A stretch of DNA of 64,000 nucleotides from Thalassotalea euphylliae (GTDB lineage: Bacteria > Pseudomonadota > Gammaproteobacteria > Enterobacterales > Alteromonadaceae): positions 2,542,001 to 2,606,000 of the forward strand of contig NZ_QUOU01000001.1 in NCBI RefSeq assembly GCF_003390335.1, written 5' to 3'. Numbering within the stretch: the stretch's first letter is position 1; every line of letters begins with the position of its first letter. A model generated the notes under the pieces. It did not search any database. It was not told where the DNA came from and saw nothing but the letters and a program-made list of their open reading frames with translations. This document shows, in pieces, positions 63,991 through 64,000 of this stretch. The translations under genes and the position numbers were made by a program.

Positions 63991-64000
63991 TACCAAGCGT

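Overview
The window reads as a chromosomal segment of a marine gammaproteobacterium of the Alteromonadales, most likely Colwelliaceae (Thalassotalea/Colwellia-like). This is inference from gene content. The run ccoNOQP - fixH - ccoI - ccoS - TauE-like - fnr - uspE - ttcA, the methyltransferase/gloB/mltD trio, moderate-to-low GC, many TonB receptors and secreted hydrolases, and a PEP-CTERM-like protein all fit that group. No rRNA, tRNA or CRISPR array was seen.

Layout. (1) 1-1217: end of an IS481-like element on the minus strand (cut by the window edge), then a 5'-truncated membrane-protein ORF and about 650 bases without an intact gene. (2) 1218-5603: 2OG-Fe(II) oxygenase, aldehyde dehydrogenase, and a LysR regulator divergent from a medium-chain dehydrogenase with a palindrome between them. 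(3) 5870-11074: a stand-alone BLUF photoreceptor, then a LolD-like ATPase / FtsX-like permease / CrtC-AttH-like lipoprotein operon. (4) 11296-17544: M28 peptidase, ICMT-type methyltransferase, sulfotransferase, miaE, a class D beta-lactamase, rlmJ and a VOC protein. (5) 17655-21606: small secreted proteins mixed with decayed genes. (6) 21960-34262: two convergent TonB-dependent receptors, a CadC/ToxR-like TPR regulator divergent from an amidohydrolase, an SdsA-type alkylsulfatase divergent from a Crp/Fnr-type regulator across a 32-bp near-perfect palindrome, and a frameshifted PEP-CTERM-like gene. (7) 34292-38537: small conserved genes, an MscS channel and a subtilase. (8) 38625-41001: a transposase gene cut by a complete 1.19-kb IS481-like element, which also removed the start of a zinc-ribbon membrane protein gene. 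(9) 41238-45945: probable methanethiol S-methyltransferase (mddA), LysR regulator, haloalkane-dehalogenase-like hydrolase and a DUF1223 protein. (10) 46061-63990: conserved core with methyltransferase, gloB, mltD, LysE exporter, M3 peptidase, the complete cbb3 oxidase structural and assembly set, fnr, uspE and ttcA.

How parts work together. The right third is a low-oxygen respiration module: CcoNOQP is the oxidase, FixH/CcoI/CcoS assemble it and supply copper, FNR is the oxygen sensor, and FNR-like boxes lie before ccoN (weak) and uspE (good). The left two thirds look like an accessory, scavenging-oriented region. Two nearly identical IS copies in opposite orientation bracket 261-39359, so that block could invert by homologous recombination.

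No clearly new multi-gene defence or biosynthetic system is visible. The best leads are the palindrome-controlled alkylsulfatase/regulator pair, the ABC-lipocalin operon with its in-frame tandem repeat, the divergent class D beta-lactamase, the probable mddA, and the IS-bracketed block. All functions are read from motifs by eye; no database search was run.
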